Below, in pieces: positions 36,201 to 40,254 of a stretch of DNA of 64,000 nt. The translations under genes were made by a program, and so were the position numbers. Within the stretch, counting starts at the first letter, position 1. Each line of letters starts with the position of its first letter. The notes under the pieces were generated by a model. That model was not told the DNA's origin, did no database searches, and saw only the letters and a program-made list of their open reading frames with translations. Source of the stretch: Undaria pinnatifida (Eukaryota; Sar; Phaeophyceae; Laminariales; Alariaceae); NCBI GenBank assembly GCA_012845835.1, contig JABAKD010000011.1, positions 11,909,865 through 11,973,864 on the forward strand, given 5' to 3'.

Positions 36201-39200
36201 CAATTTTACACTCCTCCACCTTCGTGCATGCACTTCGTACGCTTTGCTTGTTTTCCCTGCAGATACTGTAAGGTTGCTATGGTATAAAGCGGAAGAGTCT
36301 CCCTCCAGAGACGGTGTCTGTCTTTCCTTACGCTGTAGACCCCCTCGTTTGTCTGGTTTTCGACACGTGATAGCCGGACATCGTGATTAACCTCGATCTC
36401 GTGGCCAAGTGTCTGCGTGCCTAGGTTTATCGTGATGATCTTCGGGCGTTGCCAATGGCCCAACCCAAGCTCCTGGAAGTGGTTATCCTTCACGAGCAAC
36501 GATAATTAATGTGAAAACTGAGATTCTGTTCTTTTTCCCCGATTCGGCAATTGTGACAATGGTTTTCGTCATTTGCTGGGTTTTGTGAATGCTTGCAAAT
36601 AATACACCGTTGTTCTTCATATGCGGCTAATGTTTAATGCGCGAGTGGCCATGAACGTTTCCAACGTTTGTTGTGTTTTATTTACACCGCCTGCCCCTCA
36701 GGCGGCGCGCGGAATGCTTTATCTGCACACGCACAGCCCTCAGATTGTGCATCGTGACCTCAAGAGCAGCAACCTCGTCGTTGACGAACACTGGCACGTT
36801 AAGGTGGGACGATTATTGTATGCGGTTGCGTCGACGAAGAAAATTATTCCGGTCCCAAACGAGCGACGCTCGGACGGGAAGACGTTTGTGTGCATACAAG
36901 TGCATTTTCCTGTTGCCGCGTTTTGGCGACCGACTGAACATGAACATCACTGAGCGTGTTGCGTGTCATGCACAGCATTTTGCATGAGAGGTTTGCGGAA
37001 GCCGGCAACAGCGATGAGCAGCCACAGTTTTGTTTTGAGCTTAGTGGCAACCGGCTCGCAGATTGGGACCAACCGAGAAAAGCGTGGCTCTATGGCTGTG
37101 GCACCTACCGTCTACTGATAAGTTCACCTTACCGCCGCAACGGTTTATCGTTGGAGGTAATCTTAGCCGCTACCCTGTTTGTTTCATTGAGGCTAGTCGC
37201 ACCCGCTACCTTTCCCCCCCCGTAAACGCCGCTTTGCATGACACAGGTCACCGATTTCGGCATGTCTCGGTTCGTGCCGCAACCAGCATCGGCTATCGCC
37301 GCGTCGACGTCATATGCCCCCCCCGCGGCTCCACCGTCATCGTCCTCGGTCTTTAGCGCATCCTCGCCATCGTTCGGGTCTCCACCTTCTGCCGATGTTA
37401 AAGCGGATGGGGATGCGCCGGATTCCGCCAACAATCCGTTTTCGGCACCGCTTGACGCGCGTGGCAGCGGTAGCAGCAGGGTCGACCCCACCCAGGATAA
37501 CGCCTTAGAGAGTACTGCTAAAAATATCGCTCATGGTAACATCGAAGAAGGCCCCACTGGTGGAGGAGAAGGTCGCGGTAACGGGACCACTGCTGGTCGC
37601 AAGAAGCGGGTCGGCGGTAAAAATAACGGTGACAACTGGGGGTTTAGGGGGGCTAGTCGATGGGGCAGGAGCTCCTGGGGACCCGGAACGGCGACGACTC
37701 CGGCTAGGGGTACCAGCGCTGGAAATAGTAGCGATTCGGCTGCGGGCGAGGGCGAGAAAAAGGGAGAGCTTGGACTCACCACCAACGTGGGCACCATGGC
37801 GTGGGCTGCTCCGGAGATGTTGTTGGGTGGAGATGGCGGTCGAGGGGAGTACACGGTGAAGGTGGGTGGTGCGTGCAGGGTGATGGGAGCTTGGCATTGG
37901 GAGGGGCACGGGTTGTCGCCCGCGGGAAAATCGCTGCTTTTTTTTTCCCGAACATAAACTGTTTTAGTGGAGCGATTTGTGAGCATGCATCCATGACTGC
38001 GATACCACTGTGTTTTTATTTCACTAACTATTATTGGTACGCAAGGCGGGACTTTGTCTAATTGAGTGGTACTTCGGTACATTCTCTATCTTTGTCGCTA
38101 TTTTTGCGAGATGCATGTTTGCGAGTGGCATGCTCCAGATTGCGGCTACTGAACCTGGGTGCTTGACTTTCCCTTGCCTTGCCATGCTGTAGGTGGACGT
38201 GTACTCTTTCGGCGTGGTGCTGTGGGAGCTGTGGGAACGACGGCGTCCTTTCGAAGACCTTCGCAGTCGCTTCGACATCGCGGACACGGTGACCGCAGGA
38301 GGGCGTCCTACCATTGGCCGAGGTTGTCCGTCGCCATACGCCGCGCTCGTCCGTCGATGCTGGCATCAGGTGCAGTCATATACAGTCGCGGCAGGAATAA
38401 GCGTACCGCTAGAATGCCTCGTACAGTAAAGGATAAATACATGTACCGGGAGAGCGCAACAAGCAATTATACAGGCAGAAGGCAGCAAATATGTGCACCG
38501 ACAGGATGCAGCAAATACATGCTCCGGTAGAATGCAACAAATAAATGTACCGGTAGAACGCAACAAATAGGGAATGTTTAACAATGCTCGTTGACGTTAA
38601 GGCTACATATATGTAATGATCAGTTACAGTGTAATATTCGTTGTTGTTATTGTTGTTATTGTTTCTAGATATAAAAATGATGGATGTGTTACCCATCAAC
38701 ACTTGGTCATGCATGATAAGTAGTGCAATACAAGCTCATCTTGTATTAGGTTCCGACTAATGAAAACTGCCTAGAAACGGACGACGGGTGTAATACGCAG
38801 TTTGCAAAGATGAGTATCGACCCTAAATTCGTCGAACTCACAGCTGACGATGTTAGAATGCTTTTATAAAATAGTGTACCTGTTGAATGCAGCAAAAATA
38901 CTTGCCAGCCGCCTGATTTTGTTCTTGAGGTTGGAGGCTCTATTACATCGCCGAAGCAAGCCTTGTACTCTTGTTGGAAGTGACGCGATGTCCGTGAGAG
39001 CCGGGCCATACTACTGTACTTTTTTGTTTTTAACAACTACATATATGAGCAAACTGAGCTTCATTTTCTTGACCACCAAGAATCGTAATATCGTTGTTGC
39101 GTCCGGAATCGTAGGTAGCGCCATCGGCTGGCATGTTTTCTTGGGCGTCCCGTGCAATGAACAGTGGTTGAAGGCTTGGCGCCGAACGTCTCCTTACTGT

Positions 39201-39853
39201 AATATTGTGATCACCCATGGAACTGGATGTACAGTTACCAACTGTAGAACATTGATTGCGCGACAGCTATGGATACGTCTGTTGTCCCCCACGAGAAAAA
39301 TCGTGTTCGGGAATGGCAGGTGTACAGGCACATGCTAGGATAGGGGTGCCATAGCAGTTTTTGCTAAAACAATATTGAACTGCAGCACTACCCACCCTGG
39401 CTGGAATAGACACCATTTGGGGTTTGACCGTATGCTTGGCTGTATACCTAGGCCATGGGATGGTCTGTCGGGTCGCATTTTCATTTTTCTCAAAAGTTAC
39501 ATGTGGGCGATGTGGGTGATGTGGGTGATGTGGGTGATGTGGGTGATGTGGGTGATGTGGGTGATGTGTGATGTGTGTGATGGTATGCAGCTCCATACGC
39601 CAGGAGCCAGAGAACATTCAAGGCACCCTTACCTTGCTATTATGAATGGTATAATACCATGCTTTTTTCTTGTACATAGCAGTATATATGGTACACGATG
39701 CACATAACCCGCCCCCCTCGTTGGTCATGACCCCGTCCTTGCCATGGCACTGTTCGCACGTTACAGGATCCAGCGAGGCGGCCGTTTTTTCAAGACATAG
39801 TGGAAGACTTGGAAGCCGAGCTGGAATCCGTGGCGTCTGTTACTGAGTTGTAG
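208..39853 (+). CDS. Pmp-type beta-helix / EGF-like receptor kinase (TKL), 30-exon gene
   Basis: Single-pass receptor kinase built by joining 30 exons: 208-398, 1578-1715, 8990-9189, 9823-10508, 11691-11789, 13019-13133, 13944-14100, 14454-14516, 14803-15028, 15731-15923, 16950-17044, 17822-17989, 18879-19086, 20008-20149, 21868-22513, 23865-24830, 25987-26486, 26739-27039, 29641-29728, 30580-30682, 31738-31812, 32051-32245, 32570-32678, 33243-33328, 34085-34212, 35770-35894, 36702-36803, 37247-37861, 38193-38369, 39767-39853. The sum is 6,984 nt (about 2,327 aa plus stop); all junction phases match and no stop interrupts. Seen: signal sequence (aa ~26-48), Pmp-like repeats (~90-900), low-complexity ectodomain (~900-1600), EGF-like module (1702-1731), TM (~1739-1759), kinase (~1855-2315). 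Known: Pmp repeats form beta-helices in bacterial adhesins; TKL kinases are Ser/Thr kinases. Inferred: cell-surface sensing of a wall polymer, microbe or neighbouring cell. The frame is open to the window edge, so the true 5' end could lie upstream; individual splice sites are predictions. Confidence 0.82.
757..1080 (+). repeat. tRNA-derived SINE, copy 1
   Basis: The head resembles a tRNA promoter: box A-like TGGCGTATCAGG and box B-like GAGTTCGAGCCCC. The body (CTTGTCCACAAATTGACTTG, then GAACCGGGGGG) and an A-rich tail follow. The same head-to-tail unit recurs at 6880-7204 (minus), 25478-25790 (plus) and 43689-44012 (minus). Confidence 0.7.
1578..1715 (+). CDS. Receptor exon 2: start of beta-helix domain
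   Basis: Encodes [18 protein letters not shown], the usual entry strand of a parallel beta-helix domain (a 'lxpGxYtGxxNvxI' pattern). A pyrimidine-rich stretch ends in TTAG before 1578; the donor AG|GTGAGC follows at 1716. The phase (two bases, AG) matches the next exon. Confidence 0.75.
2030..2205 (+). repeat. Polypurine (A/G) tract
   Basis: About 175 bases almost exclusively of A and G on the plus strand. Reading frames through it give Lys/Glu-only peptides and are not credible proteins. Confidence 0.8.
2356..4043 (-). pseudogene. 5'-truncated non-LTR retrotransposon (LINE) reverse transcriptase
   Basis: Minus-strand RT relic in the second intron of the receptor gene. The upstream part (4043-3084) has [54 protein letters not shown] and the catalytic GMLYADDAG. 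The downstream part (about 3150-2356) continues in another frame with [20 protein letters not shown] and a Pro/Gly-rich end. The frame changes near 3140. Endonuclease and ORF1 are missing, so it is 5'-truncated; the A(H)DSV motif is also altered. It cannot be autonomous. Confidence 0.85.
4044..5580. other. Intron 2, no recognised content
   Basis: Unique-looking intronic sequence with some duplicated GC-rich phrases about 5215-5300. No coding or RNA gene seen. Confidence 0.5.
5595..5930 (+). repeat. Tandem duplication, ~168-bp unit x2
   Basis: Segments beginning AGCCCCACCCCTCGCCCCGG (5599) and AGCCCCACCCCTTGTCCCGG (5761) are near-identical for about 165 bases, through CGTGTGCGTGCCTACGATGG to GGTCGACGGAA. 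Confidence 0.8.
6730..8120 (+). repeat. Degenerate intronic repeats around SINE copy 2
   Basis: Phrases such as CCACGCCAAAAGATCTACCACA (6792) and CACGCCAAGACGTATACCACA (7741), and GATAGCTGATGTGGAGAC (7829) and GATAGCTCATGTCGACAC (8070), show an old, decayed duplication. A SINE has inserted inside it. Confidence 0.5.
6880..7204 (-). repeat. tRNA-derived SINE, copy 2
   Basis: Reverse complement of the copy at 757-1080; the head (GGCGACCGG... box B GTTCGAGCC) is at 7200 and the T-rich tail at about 6890 on the plus strand. Confidence 0.7.
8578..8690. repeat. Imperfect inverted repeat (foldback)
   Basis: GATGCCACTTTGGACGGAAA near 8585 is complementary to TTTCCGTCCGTCTAGAGTGG near 8655, giving an imperfect stem of about 25 bases with a ~45-base loop. 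Confidence 0.55.
8990..9189 (+). CDS. Receptor exon 3: beta-helix
   Basis: Acceptor TTGTCAG|T and donor ACAG|GTGTGA. The translation runs [10 protein letters not shown]... to [11 protein letters not shown], a typical 'mutated/derived sequence then LxxLxLxG' entry to Pmp-like repeats. It is separated from exon 2 by a 7.3-kb intron carrying LINE and SINE relics, so a small exon between them could have been missed, although the phases already agree. Confidence 0.7.
9823..10508 (+). CDS. Receptor exon 4: Pmp-like repeats
   Basis: The longest clear beta-helix exon (229 codons). It contains [48 protein letters not shown] and [10 protein letters not shown], that is, alternating xxGN/NN and GGG-hydrophobic motifs of polymorphic-membrane-protein repeats. 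Acceptor CCCTCAG|GA, donor GACGAG|GTGAGC, phase 0 at the 3' end. A Pro/Ser/Gly-rich spacer without repeats lies in the middle (about 10120-10310). Confidence 0.85.
10509..11690. other. Intron 4
   Basis: Contains the short repeat-family segment at 11429-11540 (see separate entry). Otherwise no coding or RNA signal recognised. Confidence 0.5.
11429..11540 (+). repeat. Repeat with conserved short reading frame ([13 protein letters not shown] type)
   Basis: GTGTATCACGCAGCTTGCAA followed by a start-like codon and a frame [15 protein letters not shown] near-identical segment lies at 38780-38855 ([27 protein letters not shown]), and related versions with MSFDEIFDLTAGVYF lie in 46.6-59.2 kb. Confidence 0.5.
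11691..11789 (+). CDS. Receptor exon 5: Pmp repeat
   Basis: 33 codons, phase 0 on both sides, bounded by GTTCCAG|AAA and CACCAG|GTACCT. It carries GGRGGGVSL followed by LQGVSFERN, one complete Pmp-type unit. Confidence 0.8.
12010..12190. repeat. GACCCG-rich degenerate repeat
   Basis: Intron 5 stretch rich in (G)ACCCGACCCG phrases. No gene seen. Confidence 0.4.
12573..12704 (+). repeat. Tandem duplicated hairpin, ~68 bp x2
   Basis: Each unit contains AGGCAACATGCGG and its partner CCGCATGTTGTGCCT, a stem of about 12 bp with a loop GGAAATCCGGTGTGTTCCTTC. The two units differ at only a few positions. Confidence 0.75.
13019..13133 (+). CDS. Receptor exon 6: Pmp repeat, GC donor
   Basis: Acceptor CCCCGAACAG|GCT (phase 0). 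Contains [24 protein letters not shown], given here as KGGALSI and CSFVGN. No good GT donor precedes the in-frame stop at 13145; the only phase-compatible end is CAG|GCGAGG at 13134, a GC-AG intron. Confidence 0.65.
13195..13565 (+). repeat. Degenerate tandem repeats in intron 6
   Basis: Roughly 120-base units sharing GACATGTRYTGARTTTGCTGTA and CCGGTARATRGTAA phrases, followed by a T/G-rich stretch to about 13930. Confidence 0.55.
13944..14100 (+). CDS. Receptor exon 7: Pmp repeats
   Basis: Acceptor TGTGTGCAG|GC and donor ATCAG|GTGATG. Contains [20 protein letters not shown] and FGGGLAT. Ends with two bases of a codon (AG). Confidence 0.82.
14454..14516 (+). CDS. Receptor exon 8: short beta-helix exon
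   Basis: 63-nt exon between TTTTTACAG|A and TCGGG|GTGTGT. It supplies [21 protein letters not shown] and its phase fits both neighbours. The joined sequence gives a FxxN-like turn and then an SYLSG strand that continues into exon 9. Confidence 0.65.
14680..14765 (+). mobile_element. LINE 3'-tail fragment (GTGCTCCGTCC...GAGTACCCCC family)
   Basis: Matches the unit GTGCTCCGTCCCGgcataG...GATGCGAGGGTCTATGGTC...ACGGCCATGC...GAGTAC-C(n). Full-context copies lie at 19850-19970 and 49590-49775. It ends about 40 bases before the exon 9 acceptor. Confidence 0.65.
14803..15028 (+). CDS. Receptor exon 9: Pmp repeats
   Basis: Contains [36 protein letters not shown] and CRLTGNVAG. Acceptor TTCACAG|C; an alternative acceptor 9 bases downstream (TTCCAG|C) would keep phase. 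Donor CCGGAG|GTGCGA. A LINE-tail copy ends about 40 bases upstream of the acceptor. Confidence 0.8.
15360..15611 (+). mobile_element. MITE-like element (GAATGCCTTCGAAGTC family), copy 1
   Basis: Contains GCGCGAACGAATGCCTTCGAAGTCA and ends near GCGTGGGATGACTCCC. The same core recurs at 27885-28165, 40255-40565 and 50999-51250; the last copy shows clear terminal inverted repeats. Confidence 0.6.
15612..15716 (+). mobile_element. LINE 3'-tail fragment
   Basis: GTGCTCCGTCCTGACTTTGT through GATGCGGGGGTCTATGGTC to a run of Cs. The exon 10 acceptor lies about 15 bases beyond the C-run. Confidence 0.65.
15731..15923 (+). CDS. Receptor exon 10: Pmp repeats
   Basis: Acceptor ATCTCAG|GAC, phase 0, directly behind a C-run belonging to a LINE-tail copy. 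Contains [23 protein letters not shown] and [10 protein letters not shown]. Donor TTTCAG|GTGCGG, phase 1. GA-rich microsatellite follows in the intron. Confidence 0.8.
15955..16132 (+). repeat. GA-rich microsatellite
   Basis: GAGA runs with AGAGAGCTAGAG repeated several times (16064-16110). A second GAGA run is at 16522-16540. Confidence 0.85.
16950..17044 (+). CDS. Receptor exon 11: Pmp repeat
   Basis: Acceptor GTGCCTAG|CC; reads [20 protein letters not shown], a canonical C-x-F-x-x-N turn. The donor assigned is GGACAG|GTCTGG, a weak GT; it is chosen because it yields phase 0 and joins to GGAVAI of exon 12. Confidence 0.68.
17437..17658. mobile_element. MITE-like element (AAGGCGGT family), copy 1
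   Basis: Ends are AGGGGTCCCCCAACAAGGCGGT and CACCGCCTTACTGGTTACTGGGAGACCCCT, imperfect inverted repeats. A related reverse-oriented copy lies at about 57585-57700 (CCTCAGTTGCGCCAAGCGAT). Confidence 0.6.
17822..17989 (+). CDS. Receptor exon 12: Pmp repeats
   Basis: Starts after AACGCTAG with GGAVAIRF, then [13 protein letters not shown] and ATGGAVLLF. Donor ACATTC|GTGAGT. The last residues (TPTF) join to [10 protein letters not shown] in exon 13, restoring a normal Pmp unit across the junction. Confidence 0.8.
18100..18878. other. Intron 12 remainder
   Basis: No repeat family or coding signal recognised here, apart from short local A/T-rich stretches. Confidence 0.45.
18879..19086 (+). CDS. 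Receptor exon 13: Pmp repeats
   Basis: Acceptor CCTCCAAG|GTA; encodes [14 protein letters not shown], a charged linker, GIGGAVAAI and CSFTNNTAV. Donor GTCG|GTGAGA, phase 1. Confidence 0.78.
19187..19207. repeat. Interstitial telomere-like repeat
   Basis: About three units of CCCTAA (CCCAACCCTAGCCCTAACCC) in intron 13. Confidence 0.8.
19553..19970 (+). mobile_element. 5'-truncated LINE: 3' end of the reading frame plus tail
   Basis: Decayed copy of the same LINE end as 63040-63735: coding-like [11 protein letters not shown] and [10 protein letters not shown] are visible (frame broken), followed by GAGCGCCCAAGTGTTGGAG, GTAGGAACGGTGCTCCGTCTCG, the GATGCGAGGGTCTATGGTC tail and C-runs. The exon 14 acceptor is ~38 bases beyond. 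Confidence 0.7.
20008..20149 (+). CDS. Receptor exon 14: Pmp repeats
   Basis: Acceptor ATGTCAG|GC; contains [25 protein letters not shown] and GGDLAVLA, the last well-formed repeats. Donor GGCAA|GTGAGG. A LINE 3' end with its C-rich tail stops about 40 bases upstream. Confidence 0.78.
20329..20455. mobile_element. Foldback element (~127 bp inverted repeat)
   Basis: Arms of about 42 bases: CCGAATTATTTGTCCCCGAA (20331) against the complement of TTCCGGAGACAAACGGTTCGG, with AGCGAGTATtCTTCCAAA in both arms. At the centre is a second hairpin, GAACCTCTTGAGAGGTTC. Confidence 0.75.
20836..21010 (-). mobile_element. LINE 3'-tail fragment, minus strand
   Basis: G-run then GTACTCGTTTCATGC...; reversed it reads [19 protein letters not shown] followed by the GTGCTCCGTCCCGGCATTGT tail and a C-run, as in the copy at 49590-49775. 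Confidence 0.65.
21329..21362. repeat. Interstitial telomere-like repeat
   Basis: About five GGTTAG/GGGTTA units in intron 14, slightly degenerate. Confidence 0.85.
21868..22513 (+). CDS. Receptor exon 15: Ala/Glu-rich linker and beta-strands
   Basis: Acceptor TGTGACAG|G and donor GCACAG|GTGCGG. The first two thirds are low complexity ([18 protein letters not shown]) with an internal duplication of about 51 bp encoding GVSGHxxAMAAHSA twice (about 22095-22190). The end returns to beta-helix character: ATLSDCVF and [13 protein letters not shown]. The phases fit. Confidence 0.68.
22878..22941 (-). mobile_element. 3' end of a poly(A) retroposon, minus strand
   Basis: A T-run, then CCTCCGGCGGATGGGAAAAA and TAAAGCTTTAGCTC: the reverse complement of the poly(A)-ended sequence at 55868-55920. 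Only the last ~40 bases are shared. Confidence 0.6.
23155..23620 (+). repeat. Tandem repeat, ~75-bp unit (GATAGTGCCGGTTGAATAGTGC)
   Basis: Five to six imperfect units with CCCGATAGTGCCGGTTGAAT, AGTGCCACTGCTCTCTATAG and GTGCCAGTGAGACAATAC. Related phrases (GGCACTATTGG) reappear at 27720-27780. Confidence 0.85.
23664..23805 (+). repeat. Tandem repeat, ~51 bp x3
   Basis: Three near-perfect copies of TTCAGGTTGTACCGCATTTA plus GCTCAGGTTACACGAGTC, ending 60 bases upstream of the exon 16 acceptor. Confidence 0.9.
23865..24830 (+). CDS. Receptor exon 16: large ectodomain exon with poly-Ala
   Basis: 322 codons. Acceptor GGCTCAAG|GTC, donor GATGCAG|GTGCGT, phase 0 both sides. Contains two beta-rich blocks ([26 protein letters not shown]) and a third near the end ([12 protein letters not shown]), separated by a GCT/GCA triplet-repeat poly-alanine tract (about 24255-24330) and Ser-rich runs. 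Length of the triplet tract may vary between strains. Confidence 0.7.
24831..25477. other. Intron 16, T-rich degenerate repeats
   Basis: Repeated phrases of the type TTGGTGTCATC(A)CTTCGTTT(C/A)GTTTTGC about every 60-80 bases. No gene. Confidence 0.5.
25478..25790 (+). repeat. tRNA-derived SINE, copy 3 (diverged)
   Basis: Box B-like GGGTTCGAACCTC near 25535; then ATTCGACGAAGAGTCGAGGA, the GAACCCTATGTGCGATGAAA body and CTGGAAAGCAAAAGTG end, matching the family with many changes. Confidence 0.6.
25987..26486 (+). CDS. Receptor exon 17: ectodomain with 12-residue repeats
   Basis: Acceptor GCCTAG|GTG, donor GAGAG|GTGGGT. It opens with [13 protein letters not shown] and includes [16 protein letters not shown]. 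From about 26280 to 26390 there are three to four 36-bp repeats encoding [16 protein letters not shown] units (consensus YExQxPGxGxxx). Phase fits both sides. Confidence 0.7.
26560..26705 (+). mobile_element. LINE 3'-tail fragment (GTCAATGGTCAAATG type)
   Basis: GTAGGAACAGTGCTCCATCTC, CGGTCAATGGTCAAATGGCTA and a long C-rich tail; same as 49880-49985 and 63640-63735. Exon 18's acceptor (26738) follows the tail. Confidence 0.7.
26739..27039 (+). CDS. Receptor exon 18: membrane-proximal beta segment
   Basis: Acceptor CGTATCAG|G, donor TTGCCAG|GTGTGA. Contains [19 protein letters not shown], a Gly/Ser loop and [20 protein letters not shown] 3' tail (26560-26705) ending in C-runs lies just upstream of the acceptor. 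Confidence 0.75.
27236..27298 (+). CDS. Possible extra exon 18b (phase 0-0)
   Basis: A strong acceptor (TTTTCTTCCGCAG) at 27235 is followed by [10 protein letters not shown] and a poly-Pro run from a C-tract, and GTGAAA at 27299 gives phase 0. Including it would add 21 codons without breaking frame. The C-tract and following bases belong to a repeat copy, so it may instead be a decoy acceptor; it is not counted in the 2,327-codon model. Confidence 0.35.
27284..27412 (+). mobile_element. LINE 3'-tail fragment
   Basis: GCCTGGTTGGTGAAAACCCG, TTGCTCCGTCCTGGCATAG, GATGCGAGGGTCTATAATC, ACGGCCATGCACAAACC and a C-run. It begins inside the possible exon 18b. Confidence 0.65.
27885..28165 (+). mobile_element. 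MITE-like element (GAATGCCTTCGAAGTC family), copy 2
   Basis: CTCTATAGTGCGATAGGGGTCG at one end, GAGCGAATGCCTTCGAAGTCA in the core, GAGGGATGAGTCACTG at the other end. Confidence 0.55.
29088..29190. repeat. Short inverted repeat, 16-bp arms
   Basis: GGCTTAACCCCTTTACAA (29090) and CCAAAGGGGTTAAGCC (29174) are perfect complements over at least 14 bases, with ~70 bases between. Confidence 0.75.
29641..29728 (+). CDS. Receptor exon 19: EGF-like module
   Basis: Acceptor CCCTTGCAG|GTG. Encodes [15 protein letters not shown], then [12 protein letters not shown]. With the first residues of exon 20 the cysteine spacing is C-x3-C-x5-C-x6-C-x-C-x8-C, the six-cysteine EGF/laminin-type pattern; the last Cys is in exon 20. 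Donor TACGCAG|GTGCAG. Confidence 0.8.
29729..30480 (+). repeat. Intron 19: decayed ~200-bp repeats with acceptor-like phrases
   Basis: Three segments start with GTGCAGaATCGAACG (29729), GTGCAGGGATTGAACTT (30031) and GTGCAGAGTTGAACGGTG (30220), each followed by GGCYACGTTYA after about 40 bases. Each is preceded by T-rich sequence ending in GCAG or TGCAG. Confidence 0.55.
30580..30682 (+). CDS. Receptor exon 20: transmembrane helix
   Basis: Acceptor TTGTCGCAG|GC and donor TCAAG|GTATGC. Supplies the last EGF Cys ([10 protein letters not shown]) and then 21 uninterrupted uncharged residues ([17 protein letters not shown] core), followed by GRSSRRK across the junction, a positive-inside stop-transfer signal. 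Confidence 0.85.
30683..31737. other. Intron 20
   Basis: No repeat family or coding segment recognised. One T/G-rich run precedes the exon 21 acceptor. Confidence 0.45.
31738..31812 (+). CDS. Receptor exon 21: juxtamembrane segment
   Basis: Acceptor GGGTTGCAG|C, donor GATGG|GTGAGT. Encodes [20 protein letters not shown], an amphipathic, probably helical segment directly inside the membrane. Confidence 0.72.
32051..32245 (+). CDS. Receptor exon 22: Gly-rich cytoplasmic linker
   Basis: Acceptor GCCAACAG|A (an alternative in-phase acceptor lies 21 bases downstream), donor CTGAG|GTGTGT. Gly/Ser-rich ([14 protein letters not shown]) followed by [15 protein letters not shown], which leads into the kinase. 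Confidence 0.68.
32570..32678 (+). CDS. Receptor exon 23: kinase P-loop and catalytic Lys
   Basis: Acceptor GACCGAACAG|G, donor GTCAAG|GTGCGT. Encodes [20 protein letters not shown] and ends AVAVK: glycine loop G-x-G-x-x-G-x-V and the subdomain II lysine as the last codon. Confidence 0.92.
33243..33328 (+). CDS. Receptor exon 24: kinase alphaC helix
   Basis: Acceptor CGTTTTCCAG|GTG, donor ACCCG|GTACGT. Encodes [14 protein letters not shown]; the Glu in KKEAYLM is the expected alphaC partner of the catalytic Lys, as in TKL kinases. Confidence 0.88.
33935..34025 (+). mobile_element. LINE 3'-tail fragment (diverged)
   Basis: ATGCGCCGTTCCAGTATTGC, GAATGCGAGGGTCGATGTTC, GCGGCCGCGCATGG, ATTACACCCCC. 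It is the most degraded copy, ~60 bases upstream of the exon 25 acceptor. Confidence 0.5.
34085..34212 (+). CDS. Receptor exon 25: kinase subdomain IV
   Basis: Acceptor CCGTTCCAG|A, donor GCGG|GTAAGA. Encodes [18 protein letters not shown], the RHPNIV signature of TKL kinases, then a basic stretch (SLRRRRELG) that is longer than usual before subdomain V. Confidence 0.9.
34560..35232 (+). repeat. Minisatellite, ~60-bp units (AGATCATACAGATCCCA)
   Basis: About ten imperfect units with CAGATC, TAGATCATACAGATCCCA and CTGGYGAAACATGTG phrases between kinase exons 25 and 26. Confidence 0.85.
35770..35894 (+). CDS. Receptor exon 26: kinase hinge
   Basis: Acceptor GCCCCCACAG|GT, donor CTTCAG|GTCAGA. 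Encodes [20 protein letters not shown] (hinge with GSL-D) and [10 protein letters not shown], the start of helix alphaE. Confidence 0.9.
35895..36701. other. Intron 26
   Basis: Contains short CACTTCCTA/CTTCACTTCC repeats (36110-36180). No other feature. Confidence 0.45.
36702..36803 (+). CDS. Receptor exon 27: kinase catalytic loop
   Basis: Acceptor TGCCCCTCAG|GCG, donor GTTAAG|GTGGGA. Encodes [20 protein letters not shown] and [14 protein letters not shown]: intact HRDLKSSN, the TKL/RAF-like catalytic loop. Confidence 0.94.
37247..37861 (+). CDS. Receptor exon 28: DFG to APE with long insertion
   Basis: Acceptor ATGACACAG|GTC, donor GTGAAG|GTGGGT, phase 0. Begins VTDFGMSRF and ends [17 protein letters not shown]...EYTVK. 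DFG and APE are 188 residues apart inclusive, where 20-35 is usual; the extra residues are Ser/Pro/Ala-rich then Gly/Lys/Arg-rich. The insert is in frame and within one exon. Confidence 0.92.
38193..38369 (+). CDS. Receptor exon 29: kinase C-lobe
   Basis: Acceptor CATGCTGTAG|GTG, donor CATCAG|GTGCAG. Encodes [20 protein letters not shown] and later [11 protein letters not shown], subdomains IX-X with DVYSFG and the conserved CW. Confidence 0.93.
38395..38572 (+). repeat. Minisatellite, ~31-bp units
   Basis: Five to six units of ATAAATGTACCGGTAGAACG, CAACAA type directly after the exon 29 donor. Confidence 0.75.
38780..38862 (+). repeat. Repeat with conserved short reading frame
   Basis: ACGACGGGTGTAATACGCAG then ATGAGTATCGACCC encoding [13 protein letters not shown]; pairs with 11429-11540. 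Confidence 0.5.
39502..39585 (+). repeat. GTGGGTGAT minisatellite
   Basis: About eight copies of the 9-mer ATGTGGGTG, in intron 29. Confidence 0.95.
39767..39853 (+). CDS. Receptor exon 30: kinase end and stop
   Basis: Acceptor ACGTTACAG|GAT. Encodes [20 protein letters not shown] and a short tail to TAG at 39851-39853. RRPFF is subdomain XI; the kinase ends almost at the C terminus. Confidence 0.9.
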   Translation, partial: DPARRPFFQDIVEDLEAELESVASVTEL

Positions 39854-40254
39854 CTCTACTGCAGTGATTAAATTCACGTGCTACTGGGATTGGGTGCTGT
39901 GGTGTGGTACTCGAGCGACGAAGGTCGATTTTTTTTCACGACAGCTCTGGTAACTGTAGAGCTCCACCAGAGTTGAGCTGTGCACGACGAGTTTTTTTTT
40001 AATGGTTGGTCTGGTTAGCGACTCGAATTGGTTTCCGGGAGTTTGACCCTAGCAAGCTGGTCGTGCGTGATTGCGTGTGTTTATTGGGAAGGATCGATTA
40101 AAAAGTAAAATAAAGCATGTGTAAACACCAACGTATGAGGGGACAAGATAATGGTGGGGAAATCCCGACGATCGCTGGTTGACTAATGCTCGGACAATGT
40201 ACGACACGTCGCCATGCAGTCTACATGCCACAAAGAGATGACGCTTGCGTCATG

